The translations under genes and the position numbers were made by a program. Under the pieces are notes generated by a model, which worked only from the letters and a program-made list of their open reading frames with translations, made no database searches and had not been told where the DNA came from. This document shows positions 35,824 to 41,960 of a DNA stretch of 64,000 nucleotides, one piece after another. Source of the DNA: Vagococcus lutrae (GTDB taxonomy: Bacteria > Bacillota > Bacilli > Lactobacillales > Vagococcaceae); the NCBI RefSeq assembly GCF_003987555.1, contig NZ_NGJW01000007.1:1-64000 (forward strand), written 5' to 3'. How positions within the stretch are numbered: the stretch's first letter is position 1; the number at the start of each line of letters is the position of its first letter.

Positions 35824-35961
35824 TGCAACGTTCCTAGTATATCAAAAAATAGAACGAAATGCACCTTTTCGTTTAAAATATTCGATACTTGCTTGACGAA
35901 TCAAAGTCCATTCTATACGATAGACTTAGTGAATTTAATATAAATTGTGAGGTATCTCAAA

Positions 35962-36738
35962 TTGAACTATACTTTCAAACTTAACGAAGCGAATCGCTTG
36001 AGTATTGGGCCGATGATGCTCATGGCTTTTACACAAGCTATCGCCAGTCTATTACCTGGATTATTTTTACAATCAGGAAAACAACTTTTTTCTCCCCCTT
36101 TTATTTTACTTATTTTTTATCTCGTCTTAAGTAATATTTCCTTAACTCTATTAAGAGAGGGACATCGTCGCCACAAACACATCTCAATTCCTATTTACGG
36201 ACTAAAACTGGTAGTGAGTGCTATTTTCATTTTAAACTTCATCAATAAAACAACGTTGCAATTTGGATTACTTTTATTAATTTATGAAGTCATTCAACTT
36301 ATCGCCTATTTAAAATCTGAAGTTTATCAAGAAATGTTCTTCTTCCCGCTAATGATTGCTTTATTTCAAGGGGGGATTTTCAATTCCTTTTTAATCATTC
36401 ACCCAAACTATGAGTTAAAGCTAACTGCTTTATTACCACTTTCATTTAGTGTCGCCCTTTGGTTAAGCGTTGAATTTTTAGCTCAAGGTTTTTATTTGTT
36501 AAATGGTAATAAAGGACGCTTCGGCCTATATAGTGTAGGCGCGTCACTAATCGCTGTTATTATTAGCTTTGCTTTTTATATGACTGGGGCTTTTTCTTTA
36601 CTCGTCTTTTTCATTGTATTGCTGTTTATTATTGGTATATACGTCATCTTAACGTATTTTCAAGATAATGTTCAACAGCTTTTCAGTATGACGATTATGA
36701 CGATTATTATTGAAATTGTCTTCTACATACAATTTTAA
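35962..36738 (+). CDS. Multi-spanning membrane protein of unknown function
   Basis: I do not recognise this protein of about 258 residues. Seven or so hydrophobic helices make up nearly all of it (PMMLMAFTQAIASLLPGLFL, FILLIFYLVLSNISLTLL and later segments), with short basic loops such as REGHRRHKH. There are no motifs for transport or catalysis. I favour the TTG at 35962, with GAGG 8-9 bases upstream; the alternative GTG at 35947 overlaps that ribosome-binding site. It is a single-gene unit, divergent from metK, and ends in a strong terminator. Confidence 0.75.
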   Translation: MNYTFKLNEANRLSIGPMMLMAFTQAIASLLPGLFLQSGKQLFSPPFILLIFYLVLSNISLTLLREGHRRHKHISIPIYGLKLVVSAIFILNFINKTTLQFGLLLLIYEVIQLIAYLKSEVYQEMFFFPLMIALFQGGIFNSFLIIHPNYELKLTALLPLSFSVALWLSVEFLAQGFYLLNGNKGRFGLYSVGASLIAVIISFAFYMTGAFSLLVFFIVLLFIIGIYVILTYFQDNVQQLFSMTIMTIIIEIVFYIQF

Positions 36739-36744
36739 AAAATA

Positions 36745-36788
36745 AAATCTCCTTGTTTTCTTCTTTTGAAAACAAGGAGATTTCTTTA
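36745..36788 (+). terminator. Terminator of the unknown membrane protein gene
   Basis: A perfect 16-bp stem (36745-36760 with 36768-36783) and a six-base loop; T-rich sequence follows. It is probably used from both sides. Confidence 0.85.
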
Positions 36789-36789
36789 T

Positions 36790-36820
36790 AAAAAAAACAT
36801 CGAAGTCAAGACTTCGATGT
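36790..36820 (-). terminator. Terminator of the rplJ-rplL operon
   Basis: A perfect 11-bp stem ACATCGAAGTC/GACTTCGATGT (36797-36820) with a 2-nt spacer, followed on the minus strand by seven T. Confidence 0.88.
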
Positions 36821-36833
36821 TTTAAAATCGTGA

Positions 36834-37205
36834 TTATTTTAATGTTACTTGTGCGCCAACTTCTTCTAAAGCTGCTTTTAATGCTTCAGCATCTTCTTTA
36901 GATACGCCTTCTTTGATTGGGCTTGGAGCTGCGTCAACTAAGCCTTTAGCTTCTTTCAAGCCTAAGCCAGTTGCTTCACGAACTGCTTTGATAACTTTAA
37001 CTTTTTGATCTCCAGCTGCTGTTAATTCAACAGTGAATTCTGTTTGTTCTTCAGCGCCACCGTCTGCTGCTGCGCCACCAGCTACTGCTACAGGAGCTGC
37101 TGCTGATACACCAAATTCTTCTTCGATAGCTGAAACTAATTCGCTTAATTCTAAAATGCTAGATTCTTTTAAATCAGCAATGATTTGTTCAATGTTTAAT
37201 GCCAT
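36834..37205 (-). CDS. rplL: 50S ribosomal protein L7/L12
   Basis: L7/L12 forms the flexible ribosomal stalk that recruits translation factors. The 123-residue protein has an N-terminal dimerisation helix ([20 protein letters not shown]), an Ala/Gly-rich hinge (about 36-55) and the globular C-terminal domain with [19 protein letters not shown] placed the start at 37205, 8 bases after GGAGG; an ATG 15 bases upstream overlaps that site. It follows rplJ, whose product L10 binds it, in the same transcript. Confidence 0.97.
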   Translation of the reverse strand: MALNIEQIIADLKESSILELSELVSAIEEEFGVSAAAPVAVAGGAAADGGAEEQTEFTVELTAAGDQKVKVIKAVREATGLGLKEAKGLVDAAPSPIKEGVSKEDAEALKAALEEVGAQVTLK

Positions 37206-37251
37206 TTTATATTCCTCCATATTATGTTTGTTTTTTTAAGCTACGCTGCAA

Positions 37252-37752
37252 TTAAGCTGCTTCTTCTTTTGCTTCTGCCACTGCTTTGACTGCGTATGCC
37301 ACGTTTCGTACAGGTGCTTGTAGCACTGATAGTAACATAGATAGTAAGCCTTCGCGGTTTGGAAGTTTTGCAAGTGCATTGATTTCTTCAACAGAAACCA
37401 CGCCACCTTCGATGATACCACCTTTAATTTCTAACGCTTTTGCTTCTTTAGCAAAGTCCGCCATAATTTTTGCAGGTGCTACCACGTCTTCATTACTGAA
37501 AGCAACGGCTGTTGGTCCAGCGAATACTTCGTCTAAACCTTCTAAGTTTGCTTTTTCAGCTGCACGACGTAAGATTGAGTTTTTGATAACACGCATTTCT
37601 ACGCCTGCGTCACGTAATTGTTTACGTAATGCTGTCACTTCATCAACTGTTAAACCACGGTAGTCAACGACTACTGTACTAACTGAAGCTGTTAACTTTT
37701 CTGCAACTTCGTCTACTAATTGAGCTTTTTTAGTAATTACTGCTTTTGTCAT
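37252..37752 (-). CDS. rplJ: 50S ribosomal protein L10
   Basis: L10 anchors L7/L12 dimers to 23S rRNA. The 166-residue protein has [20 protein letters not shown] (about residues 27-46; landmark DYRGLTV), [10 protein letters not shown] (about 55), GPTAVAFS (about 79) and an Ala-rich C-terminal helix that binds L7/L12. L10 with L12 represses its own synthesis by binding the leader RNA upstream (37770-37925). The start follows CCGGAGGTGAATTTAATCA. Confidence 0.97.
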   Translation of the reverse strand: MTKAVITKKAQLVDEVAEKLTASVSTVVVDYRGLTVDEVTALRKQLRDAGVEMRVIKNSILRRAAEKANLEGLDEVFAGPTAVAFSNEDVVAPAKIMADFAKEAKALEIKGGIIEGGVVSVEEINALAKLPNREGLLSMLLSVLQAPVRNVAYAVKAVAEAKEEAA

Positions 37753-37769
37753 TGATTAAATTCACCTCC

Positions 37770-37925
37770 GGATATTTAGATGGTGAAGTTTTCCCATATA
37801 AAACGAAAAAACTCCATGCCACCGTTGACATAGAGGGACTATTGATTATCTCAATGTTGTCCTCGGTAGGAAATATTAAGGCGTAAGCCTCCTACTGTCT
37901 TCGGTACTATTAATTTCTTAACCTA
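37770..37925 (-). promoter_or_regulatory. L10 leader RNA with attenuator-like hairpin
   Basis: The leader upstream of rplJ has the conserved L10-binding fold: GGAGGCTTACGCC and TAGGAGG/CCTACC helices around 37862-37900. Downstream of it, at 37806-37836, an intrinsic-terminator-like hairpin (CTCTATGTCA with TGGCATGGAG) is followed by six T. L10(L12)4 binding would favour termination or reduced expression, the usual autoregulation. Confidence 0.85.
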
Positions 37926-37959
37926 GACTACTTTATCATAGATAAAGCAGTCTGGTCAA
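37926..37959 (-). promoter_or_regulatory. Probable rplJ promoter overlapping a dyad
   Basis: TTGACC at 37954-37959 is a good -35 box; an AT-rich -10 region (TATGATAAAG) follows. The space between them is filled by a dyad GACTGCTTTATC/GATAAAGTAGTC (about 37926-37952). Confidence 0.55.
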
Positions 37960-37975
37960 GAAAAACTTTTAAAAT

Positions 37976-38665
37976 TTAGATTGAATGTACGTCTACTTTA
38001 ACACTTGGACCAAATGTTGTTGTCACAACAAGGTTTTTAATGTAAGTGCCTTTTGCAGATGCTGGTTTTGCTTTAACCATGATGTCATGGATTGTACGGA
38101 AGTTTTCGATTAATTTGTCATCTTCGAAAGATACTTTTCCGACTGGTACGTGAACGTTACCTGCTTTATCAACACGGTAAGTTACCTTACCAGCTTTGAT
38201 TTCTTCAACAGCTTTTGTTACGTCCATTGTAACTGTTCCAGTTTTAGGGTTAGGCATTAAACCTTTAGGTCCTAATACACGTCCTAATTTCCCTACTTCT
38301 GCCATCATGTCAGGTGTTGCAACAACAACGTCAAAGTCAAACCATCCACCTTGGATTTTTTCAACTAATTCGCCTTCGCCAACATAGTCAGCGCCTGCTG
38401 CTTGAGCTTCTTTCGCTTTTTCACCTTTTGCAAAAACTAAAACAGATTGTGTTTTACCAGTTCCGTTAGGTAAAACTGCTGCACCACGAATTTGTTGATC
38501 AGCTTTTTTAGGGTCAACATTCAAGCGGTAAGCAACCTCTACTGTTGCATCAAATTTTGCAATGTTTGTTTCTTTTGCTAAAGCGATTGCTTCAGCAAGA
38601 TCGTATGTTTTTGTATTATCAATTTTTTTCAATGCTTCTTGCATTTTTTTGCTCTTTTTAGCCAT
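37976..38665 (-). CDS. rplA: 50S ribosomal protein L1
   Basis: L1 forms the mobile stalk near the E site and is also an mRNA-binding repressor of its own operon. The 229-residue protein has [20 protein letters not shown] (about residues 38-57; landmark NVDPKKADQ), the RNA-binding [17 protein letters not shown] region (here [18 protein letters not shown], about 126-143) and SAKGTYI near the C terminus. It follows rplK, with a spacer that holds an L1-site-like hairpin. The start follows CAAGGAGGAAACAAA. Confidence 0.97.
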   Translation of the reverse strand: MAKKSKKMQEALKKIDNTKTYDLAEAIALAKETNIAKFDATVEVAYRLNVDPKKADQQIRGAAVLPNGTGKTQSVLVFAKGEKAKEAQAAGADYVGEGELVEKIQGGWFDFDVVVATPDMMAEVGKLGRVLGPKGLMPNPKTGTVTMDVTKAVEEIKAGKVTYRVDKAGNVHVPVGKVSFEDDKLIENFRTIHDIMVKAKPASAKGTYIKNLVVTTTFGPSVKVDVHSI

Positions 38666-38683
38666 TTTGTTTCCTCCTTGATT

Positions 38684-38709
38684 GTGGTTATAACGGTAGA
38701 ACCTCCCAC
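38684..38709 (-). promoter_or_regulatory. Putative L1-binding mRNA element before rplA
   Basis: The minus strand reads GUGGGAGG at 38709-38702 and AUAACCAC at 38691-38684, forming an outer GUGG/CCAC helix and an inner GGU/ACC helix with a GA and a UUAUAA-type bulge. The same arrangement, GUGGGAGG with AUACCAC, occurs at the L1-binding site of 23S rRNA. It lies just before the rplA ribosome-binding site, so L1 could block its own translation. Confidence 0.7.
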
Positions 38710-38712
38710 GTC

Positions 38713-38735
38713 ATTCATACGCATTGTATGAATCA
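38713..38735 (-). other. Hairpin between rplK and rplA
   Basis: Arms CATTCATAC and GTATGAATC (38713-38735) form a hairpin just 5' of the putative L1 site in the rplK-rplA spacer. It lacks a T run, so it is more likely a processing or folding element than a terminator. Confidence 0.5.
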
Positions 38736-38769
38736 ACCGAGACACTACGTCTGTGTGTGATATCCAGTA

Positions 38770-39192
38770 TTATTCGACTGTGATACCCATGCTTCGTGCA
38801 GTACCTTCAACCATGCGCATTGCTGCTTCAACGTCTGCTGCATTTAAGTCTTCAAGTTTTAATTCAGCGATTTCGCGAACTTGGTCACTTGTAACTTTAG
38901 CAACTTTTGTTTTATTTGGTTCACCAGATCCTTTGTCCACTTTCGCTGCTTTTTTAAGTAATACAGCTGCTGGTGGTGTCTTAGTGATGAAAGTGAATGA
39001 ACGGTCTTCATACACAGAAATAACCACAGGAATGACTAACCCAATTTGATCTTGAGTACGAGCGTTAAACTCTTTTGTGAATCCCATGATGTTGATACCA
39101 GCTTGTCCCAATGCAGGTCCTACTGGTGGTGCTGGAGTTGCTTTACCAGCTGGAATTTGTAACTTAACAATTTTTTCTACTTTTTTTGCCAC
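38770..39192 (-). CDS. rplK: 50S ribosomal protein L11
   Basis: L11 belongs to the GTPase-associated centre and is needed for RelA-type stringent signalling. The 140-residue protein begins with the family pattern [20 protein letters not shown] (landmark [16 protein letters not shown], about residues 16-31). It has FNARTQ (about 43) and the RNA-binding C-terminal domain ending [10 protein letters not shown]-type (here [13 protein letters not shown]). The start codon is GTG with AAGGAGG upstream. It is the first gene of the rplK-rplA operon, preceded by a strong promoter and an L1-site-like leader element. Confidence 0.97.
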   Translation of the reverse strand: MAKKVEKIVKLQIPAGKATPAPPVGPALGQAGINIMGFTKEFNARTQDQIGLVIPVVISVYEDRSFTFITKTPPAAVLLKKAAKVDKGSGEPNKTKVAKVTSDQVREIAELKLEDLNAADVEAAMRMVEGTARSMGITVE

Positions 39193-39218
39193 GAGACATA
39201 CCTCCTTAAGTCCGTGAT

Positions 39219-39251
39219 GTGGTTATATGGAGCTAAGATTTCTCCTCCCAC
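39219..39251 (-). promoter_or_regulatory. Putative L1-binding mRNA element before rplK
   Basis: The minus strand reads GUGGGAGGAG at its 5' side and GCUCC-AUAUAACCAC at its 3' side, giving outer GUGG/CCAC and inner GGAG/CUCC helices. It has the same internal bulges as the element before rplA and resembles the 23S rRNA L1 site. It lies between the promoter and the ribosome-binding site. Confidence 0.72.
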
Positions 39252-39293
39252 TTATTCTTTTCGCAAAGAAGTGTGTACATCACACATCTATCT

Positions 39294-39321
39294 ATTATAC
39301 GTATTTTAACAAAGATTGCAA
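39294..39321 (-). promoter_or_regulatory. Promoter of rplK-rplA
   Basis: -35 TTGCAA at 39316-39321 and -10 TATAAT at 39294-39299, spaced 16 bases. The 12-bp palindrome ATTGTAAACAAT (39327-39338) lies just upstream, between this promoter and sdaAB. Confidence 0.8.
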
Positions 39322-39400
39322 CTAATATTGTAAACAATCATAAAATCTTTTCTAATTTATGCTATTATATAGTAGAAAACTTATTAAGGGAGGGTCACTC

Positions 39401-40069
39401 ATGTCTACAAAACAGTTTAACAGCGTTTTTGATATTATTGGGCCAGTCATGATTGGGCCTAGCAGCTCACATACTGCTGGTGCCGCGCGTATTGGAAAAG
39501 TCGTCCGTCATATTTTCGGCGAACAACCAGATAGTGTCGATATTTTACTATATGAATCTTTTGCTAAAACTTATCGAGGTCACGGAACTGATATCGCCTT
39601 AGTCGGGGGATTACTTGGTATGGAGCCAGATGATGAACGTTTAGCGGATTCTTTAAAAATCGCTTATGAAGCAAATATGGAAGTCTTATTCGTTCCAAAA
39701 AAGGAAAAAGCCGATCATCCAAACCAAGTGACAATGGTCGTGAAAAAAGGGGATCGCTCCATGCGTGTTACAGGTATTTCGATTGGTGGCGGTAATATCC
39801 AAATCTCAGAGGTTGACGGATTCAAGATAAATCTTAGCATGGGAACCCCTACTTTGATTGTCGTTCAAAAAGATGTACCAGGGGTCATTGCAAAAGCTAG
39901 CCACATTCTCCAAGAGGCAAATATCAATATTGGTACAATGTCTGTTACGCGCTCTGCCAAAGGAGAGAAAGCGTTTATGATTCTCGAGATAGATGAACGT
40001 GATTTAGGCTCTGCTCTTGAACAAATCAAGCAAATACCAGATATTTATTCCGTGTCATTTTTTAACTAA
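39401..40069 (+). CDS. sdaAB: L-serine dehydratase, iron-sulfur-dependent, beta subunit
   Basis: With SdaAA it deaminates L-serine to pyruvate and ammonia using a [4Fe-4S] cluster. The 222-residue subunit begins STKQFNSVFDIIGPVMIGPS, followed by SHTAGAARIGK with residues of the serine site. Its C-terminal part (about 145-222) is an ACT domain (VVQKDVPGVIAKASHILQEA). I set the start at 39401, after GGGAGGGTCACTC; the upstream in-frame ATG has no site. An extended -10 TGCTATTAT (39360-39368) may be the promoter. It lies 12 bases before sdaAA. Confidence 0.93.
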   Translation: MSTKQFNSVFDIIGPVMIGPSSSHTAGAARIGKVVRHIFGEQPDSVDILLYESFAKTYRGHGTDIALVGGLLGMEPDDERLADSLKIAYEANMEVLFVPKKEKADHPNQVTMVVKKGDRSMRVTGISIGGGNIQISEVDGFKINLSMGTPTLIVVQKDVPGVIAKASHILQEANINIGTMSVTRSAKGEKAFMILEIDERDLGSALEQIKQIPDIYSVSFFN

Positions 40070-40081
40070 AGGAGGTCACCT

Positions 40082-40948
40082 ATGTTTAATACTATTGAAG
40101 AATTAGTACAACTGAGTCAAGAATATCCTTCCGTCGCAGAGATGATGATTGCTGTCGAAATGGAGACATCGGGTGCAGACCGTCAAATGATTATCGAGCA
40201 TATGACTAAAAATAAAAATGTCATGTTACAATCTATCGCTAAAGGAACGGCAGGTGTTACCTCGGTTACCGGTTTAACAGGGGGCGATGCGAAACGTATG
40301 CACGAGTACATTGAAAAAGGCGAAACACTCAGTCAACCCACTATCCTAAAAGCCGTAAGAAATGCGATAGCCGTCAACGAAGTCAATGCGCAAATGGGCT
40401 TAATCTGTGCCAACCCTACAGCTGGAAGTGCCGGTGTTGTCGCAGGTGTTTTGGCAGCTATTACTGAAGAAAAAAATTTAACAGAAGCACAACAACTTGA
40501 TTTTCTTTTTACAGCAGGCGCTTTTGGCTTAGTTATCGCCAATAATGCTTCGATTAGTGGTGCTGCAGGCGGTTGCCAAGCAGAAATCGGGTCGGCCAGT
40601 GCGATGGCAAGTGCCGCACTAGTTGCGATTGCAGGCGGAACAGCCGAACAATCTGCGCAAGCCGTGGCTATTACCATCAAAAATATGCTGGGGTTAATTT
40701 GTGACCCTGTTGCTGGATTGGTTGAGGTCCCATGTGTCAAACGAAACGCATTGGGGTCTTCTCAAGCTTACATTTCGGCTGATATGGCATTGGCGGGAAT
40801 TAAAAGCGTTATTCCACCAGATGAAGTTGTCGAAGCTATGCACCAAGTCGGCATGCAAATGCCAACGATTTTTAAAGAAACGGCAGAAGGCGGTTTAGCT
40901 GATACACCGACTGGACGTAAAATTTCTCAACAACTATATAAAGACTAA
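40082..40948 (+). CDS. sdaAA: L-serine dehydratase, iron-sulfur-dependent, alpha subunit
   Basis: The 288-residue catalytic subunit carries the cysteines that bind the oxygen-sensitive [4Fe-4S] cluster, in ICANPTAGSAGV (about residue 117), GGCQAE (about 163) and ICDPVAGLVEVPCVKRN (about 204-220). GVTSVTGLTGGDAKRMHEYI near residue 58 is also typical. The product pyruvate feeds fermentation. AGGAGG precedes the start. It ends at a terminator shared with the opposing XRE-cupin gene. Confidence 0.94.
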   Translation: MFNTIEELVQLSQEYPSVAEMMIAVEMETSGADRQMIIEHMTKNKNVMLQSIAKGTAGVTSVTGLTGGDAKRMHEYIEKGETLSQPTILKAVRNAIAVNEVNAQMGLICANPTAGSAGVVAGVLAAITEEKNLTEAQQLDFLFTAGAFGLVIANNASISGAAGGCQAEIGSASAMASAALVAIAGGTAEQSAQAVAITIKNMLGLICDPVAGLVEVPCVKRNALGSSQAYISADMALAGIKSVIPPDEVVEAMHQVGMQMPTIFKETAEGGLADTPTGRKISQQLYKD

Positions 40949-40995
40949 AAAACTTGTGGTTATCTCTTTTATCAAAGAGAGCCACAAGTTTTTTT
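40947..40995. terminator. Bidirectional terminator between sdaAA and the XRE-cupin gene
   Basis: Arms AAAAACTTGTGG and CCACAAGTTTTT enclose a second stem TCTCTTT/AAAGAGA, between convergent genes, with A and T tracts at the ends. Confidence 0.85.
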
Positions 40996-41542
40996 ATAGA
41001 TCGATAGGTGTATGTACGGCAATAAATTTAACCATTTTATTTGTATAGTTTGCCCAGTTATGCGGACGTGACGATGAATAATGAGCCGAATCTCCTGGGA
41101 ATAACTGCTGTTCGCTACCATCAATAATCAGGGTTAAAACACCTTCCAAAATATAGATGAACTCTTCCCCTTCATGCGGATAGACGGCGACATGTTCATT
41201 ATTGGTTGCCGGTAACATCTCCACAATTTTAGGTAACATCTCTTTTCCTTCAGGATGTGTGCTTAACGACTTATAAATATTTTGATTAATCACCCGAATC
41301 ACTTTTTGGTCATAACTACGTGTCACGACTTCTTCTCTAGAAATATGGTCACTAAAGAAATAATTAGCCGACACTCCTAACATATCCGCAATTTTAACTA
41401 ATTGTTCAACAGCAATCGTGGTAATACCTCTTTCAAACTGCGATAAATAACCAATCGATAAATTCACTTGCTCACTGACATCTTTGAGCGTGTACCCTCT
41501 TTCCTTTCGTAATTTTTTGACTGCTTCTCCTATATTTTCCAT
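40994..41542 (-). CDS. XRE-family regulator with C-terminal cupin domain
   Basis: A protein of about 182 residues. The N-terminal helix-turn-helix (VKKLRKERGYTLKDVSEQVN and LSIGYLSQFERG) is of the Cro/CI type. A cupin barrel follows from about residue 105, with HEGEEFIYILEGVLTL and FPGDSAHYSSSRPHNWAN. Such XRE-cupin proteins often control amino-acid or polyamine metabolism by binding a small ligand. It is divergent from the hypD operon, with 418 bases between, and convergent with sdaAA, so either could be its target. I chose the start at 41542 (AAGGAG upstream); an ATG 30 bases earlier is possible. Confidence 0.87.
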   Translation of the reverse strand: MENIGEAVKKLRKERGYTLKDVSEQVNLSIGYLSQFERGITTIAVEQLVKIADMLGVSANYFFSDHISREEVVTRSYDQKVIRVINQNIYKSLSTHPEGKEMLPKIVEMLPATNNEHVAVYPHEGEEFIYILEGVLTLIIDGSEQQLFPGDSAHYSSSRPHNWANYTNKMVKFIAVHTPIDL

Positions 41543-41764
41543 TCGTCTTCTGCTCCTTTTGGCAGCTTTCATTATTTCCTTAAATAGATGCCTTTTTATT
41601 TATCAGGTATTTTTCAGATATTCTACTCTTTTACTATAAGTCAGATTTGATAAAAGTCAATTCAAATTTCAATTGCTCAATATATCACGTTTTAAAATAA
41701 CAACGTCATAATTTCTTCATTTTGATAAAAATATAGTTTTATTTCATAAAAATGAAAATAACGC

Positions 41765-41792
41765 TTGATTTTCTTTAATAATTGAATATAAT
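41765..41792 (+). promoter_or_regulatory. Promoter of the hypD operon
   Basis: -35 TTGATT at 41765-41770 and -10 TATAAT at 41787-41792, spaced 16 bases. Transcription would start near 41799, leaving an untranslated leader of about 160 bases. The rest of the 41573-41764 stretch is AT-rich without clear features. Confidence 0.7.
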
Positions 41793-41841
41793 AGAATCTG
41801 TAAGCACTTCCTATATGTGAGAGGTAAAAAAAGATTTCATC

Positions 41842-41879
41842 AAGGTGAAAATATCGGCCGGATTTTCACTTATTTTTTT
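41842..41879 (+). terminator. Intrinsic terminator in the hypD leader (candidate attenuator)
   Basis: The stem AAGGTGAAAAT/ATTTTCACTT with a GC-rich loop (ATCGGCCGG) is followed by ATTTTTTTA. It lies after the promoter and 80 bases before the hypD start, so it would stop transcription unless overridden. A further TTTTCAC at about 41898-41904 could pair with the left arm GTGAAAA and act as an alternative partner. No T-box or known riboswitch signature was seen. Confidence 0.65.
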
Positions 41880-41960
41880 AAATATTAATGTTAAACTTTT
41901 CACAATAAGGAGTCTATATCGTTTTTAGTCACTATATTACCCAGTATTAGGAGGATTATC

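Noticed and set aside
37286-37663. Long Ser/Ala/Thr-rich frame opposite rplJ
   Set aside because: A mirror of codon bias in the ribosomal protein gene on the other strand; no ribosome-binding site or homology. The same holds for frames opposite rplL, rplK and sdaAA.
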